This document shows, in pieces, positions 62,992-64,000 of a stretch of DNA of 64,000 nucleotides. This DNA comes from Leifsonia sp. Root1293 (GTDB taxonomy: Bacteria > Actinomycetota > Actinomycetes > Actinomycetales > Microbacteriaceae). The stretch covers positions 915,898 to 979,897 of the forward strand of contig NZ_LMEH01000001.1 in NCBI RefSeq assembly GCF_001425325.1. Direction: 5' to 3'. The stretch's first letter is position 1. Each line of letters starts with the position of its first letter. A program made the position numbers and the translations under genes. The notes under the pieces are model-generated. The model was not told where the DNA came from, did no database searches, and saw only the letters and a program-made list of their open reading frames with translations.

Positions 62992-64000
62992 TCACTCCTC
63001 GCGCAGGGCCCGTCGTTCCGCCTCGAGTTGCACCAGGCCGCGTTGGAGGGCCGTGTAGGTCTCGCGATCGGTCGCGTCGGTGCGTTGCAGGCGGCCGAGG
63101 AGCTCGCTCTTGCGGCGCAGCAGGTCGCGGTCGATGAGCGAGAGCGCCACCCCTCGCGCGTACCCGGCCAGCTCGCGCTCACTGCGCTCGGGGATGGGGG
63201 CGACCGCGAGCTGCTGCACGAAGTCGCGCAGCGGCTCCGGCACCTCGGTCACCACGCGTCCCAGCCAGTCGGGCTGCTCGATCGTGTCGACGGTGGAGGC
63301 GATGCCGTCGCGCACCACGCCGAGGGACGCATTGGAGAATCCGCTCTGCGTCGCCCGACGGATGAGGTCGACTCCGACGAGGGACGGATGCTGCAGCATC
63401 GCCATGACGGCGTCGCGCTCGAGCCGTGTGGCCGGGTCGCCGGGCAGCTCGGTGATGGAGTATGGACGCTGCTCGACGATCGGTGCGGTCTCGCCCTCGC
63501 GCAGCGGAGCGGCGGCGGGTTCGCGAATCTCCCGACGACCGCGCGCGGCGGGCCCCGACGACGCGCTGGAGACGGCCCGCTGCACATCGGCGAGTTCCGC
63601 TCCGAGCATGCGGGCGAGCTCGCGCGTGTAGCCGGGGCGGAGGGCGGCATCGCGGATGTCGGCGACGACGGGAGCCGCCGCCTTCAGGCCGGCCGCACGG
63701 CCCTCGACCGTCTCGAGGTCGTACTGCGCGAGCTGGTTCTTGATGACGAACTCGAACATCGGACGCTTCTCGTCGACGAGCCTGCGCACGGCGTCGTCGC
63801 CGCGATGGATGCGCAGGTCGCACGGGTCGAGGCCGTCGGGTGCGACGGCGACATAGGTCTGGGCTGCGAAGCGCTGCTCCTCGGAGAAGGCGCGCATGGC
63901 CGCCTTCTGGCCGGCGGCATCGGGATCGAAGGTGAAGATGACCTCTCCCCCGACCGAGTCGTCGCCGAGTACTCTGCGCACGACCTTGATGTGGTCGACG
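62992..64000 (-). CDS. dnaG: DNA primase, C-terminal part (start beyond window)
   Basis: About 336 residues of the replicative primase, which lays RNA primers at the fork. Visible: the end of the TOPRIM catalytic domain with the metal motif FTFDPDAAGQKAAM, then PDGLDPCDLRIHRGDD, the rest of the RNA polymerase domain, a linker, and the C-terminal helicase-binding domain (LVGVDLIRRATQ ... LLRRKSELLGRLQRTD). The N-terminal zinc-binding and first catalytic parts lie outside on the right. In many actinobacteria dnaG lies near the dgt gene; here the other neighbour is not seen. Confidence 0.93.
   Translation of the reverse strand, partial: VDHIKVVRRVLGDDSVGGEVIFTFDPDAAGQKAAMRAFSEEQRFAAQTYVAVAPDGLDPCDLRIHRGDDAVRRLVDEKRPMFEFVIKNQLAQYDLETVEGRAAGLKAAAPVVADIRDAALRPGYTRELARMLGAELADVQRAVSSASSGPAARGRREIREPAAAPLREGETAPIVEQRPYSITELPGDPATRLERDAVMAMLQHPSLVGVDLIRRATQSGFSNASLGVVRDGIASTVDTIEQPDWLGRVVTEVPEPLRDFVQQLAVAPIPERSERELAGYARGVALSLIDRDLLRRKSELLGRLQRTDATDRETYTALQRGLVQLEAERRALREE

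Overview
The window is a gene-dense, high-GC stretch of an actinobacterial chromosome. The gene families point to Microbacteriaceae: actinobacterial SucB/DlaT, a PpgK-type glucokinase, DUF4191 and DUF3145 proteins, class A rnpB, a stand-alone PolA-like polymerase, and REP-like repeats built on TCTCGATACGCG / CGGTCGCTACTCGA. I see no phage, insertion sequence, CRISPR or integrase. The family-level placement is inference; no 16S gene is present.

Layout. (1) 1-3.8 kb: the main sigma factor (cut by the left edge), an MFS transporter and a PAC2-family protein, all on minus. (2) 3.9-17.3 kb: pepA, lpdA and sucB, then a membrane pseudokinase, DUF4191, RDD, glnA, glnE and glnA2. (3) 17.3-27.7 kb: panB, a SPOR protein, ppgK and a complete potassium-uptake operon kdpFABC-DE. 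The operon is preceded by an unannotated 27-codon membrane-peptide ORF. REP-like repeats lie on both sides of the SPOR-ppgK-kdp part. (4) 27.7-31.5 kb: rnpB, a zinc-ribbon coiled-coil protein, a Nif3-like protein, an EamA transporter, tRNA-Val and a membrane protein. (5) 31.5-39.8 kb: AhpE-like peroxiredoxin, aceE, a PucR-type (FasR-like) regulator and the fatty-acid operon fabD-fabH-acpP-fabF. (6) 40-50.5 kb: assorted genes, including an MFS exporter, DUF3145, PadR, the PolA-like polymerase, an AlkA-type glycosylase, tRNA-Met, a GT4 glycosyltransferase, a DMT transporter and def. (7) 50.5-55.2 kb: a minus-strand block with a NarL-type two-component pair, a SHOCT protein, a degenerate histidine kinase translationally coupled to azlC-azlD, and tRNA-Asn. 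(8) 55.3-62.8 kb: a peptide/nickel-type ABC importer operon ending in a 2-hydroxyacid dehydrogenase. (9) 63-64 kb: the C-terminal part of DnaG.

How the parts work together. Nitrogen assimilation is grouped as glutamine synthetase, its adenylylating enzyme and a GS-like paralogue, with a near-consensus four-site GlnR operator in front of glnA. Pyruvate oxidation is split: E2 and E3 lie at 5.5-8.5 kb and the E1 at 32 kb, directly upstream of the fatty-acid regulator and operon that use its acetyl-CoA. From memory, the order pepA, E2, DUF4191, RDD, glnA, glnE, glnA2, panB ... zinc ribbon, Nif3, AhpE, aceE, PucR regulator, fabD, acp, KAS matches Mycobacterium tuberculosis Rv2213-Rv2245, so the kdp/ppgK segment reads as an insertion into an old conserved block.

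The strongest window-wide signal beyond the genes is a repeated start architecture: a -10-like TANNNT (or CANNNT) 6-7 nt before the start codon of about 18 genes, which suggests leaderless transcripts. Other items worth following are the small ORF coupled to kdpF, helically phased direct repeats in front of kdp, the pseudokinase next to sucB, and the phospho-acceptor-less kinase fused by overlap to AzlCD.
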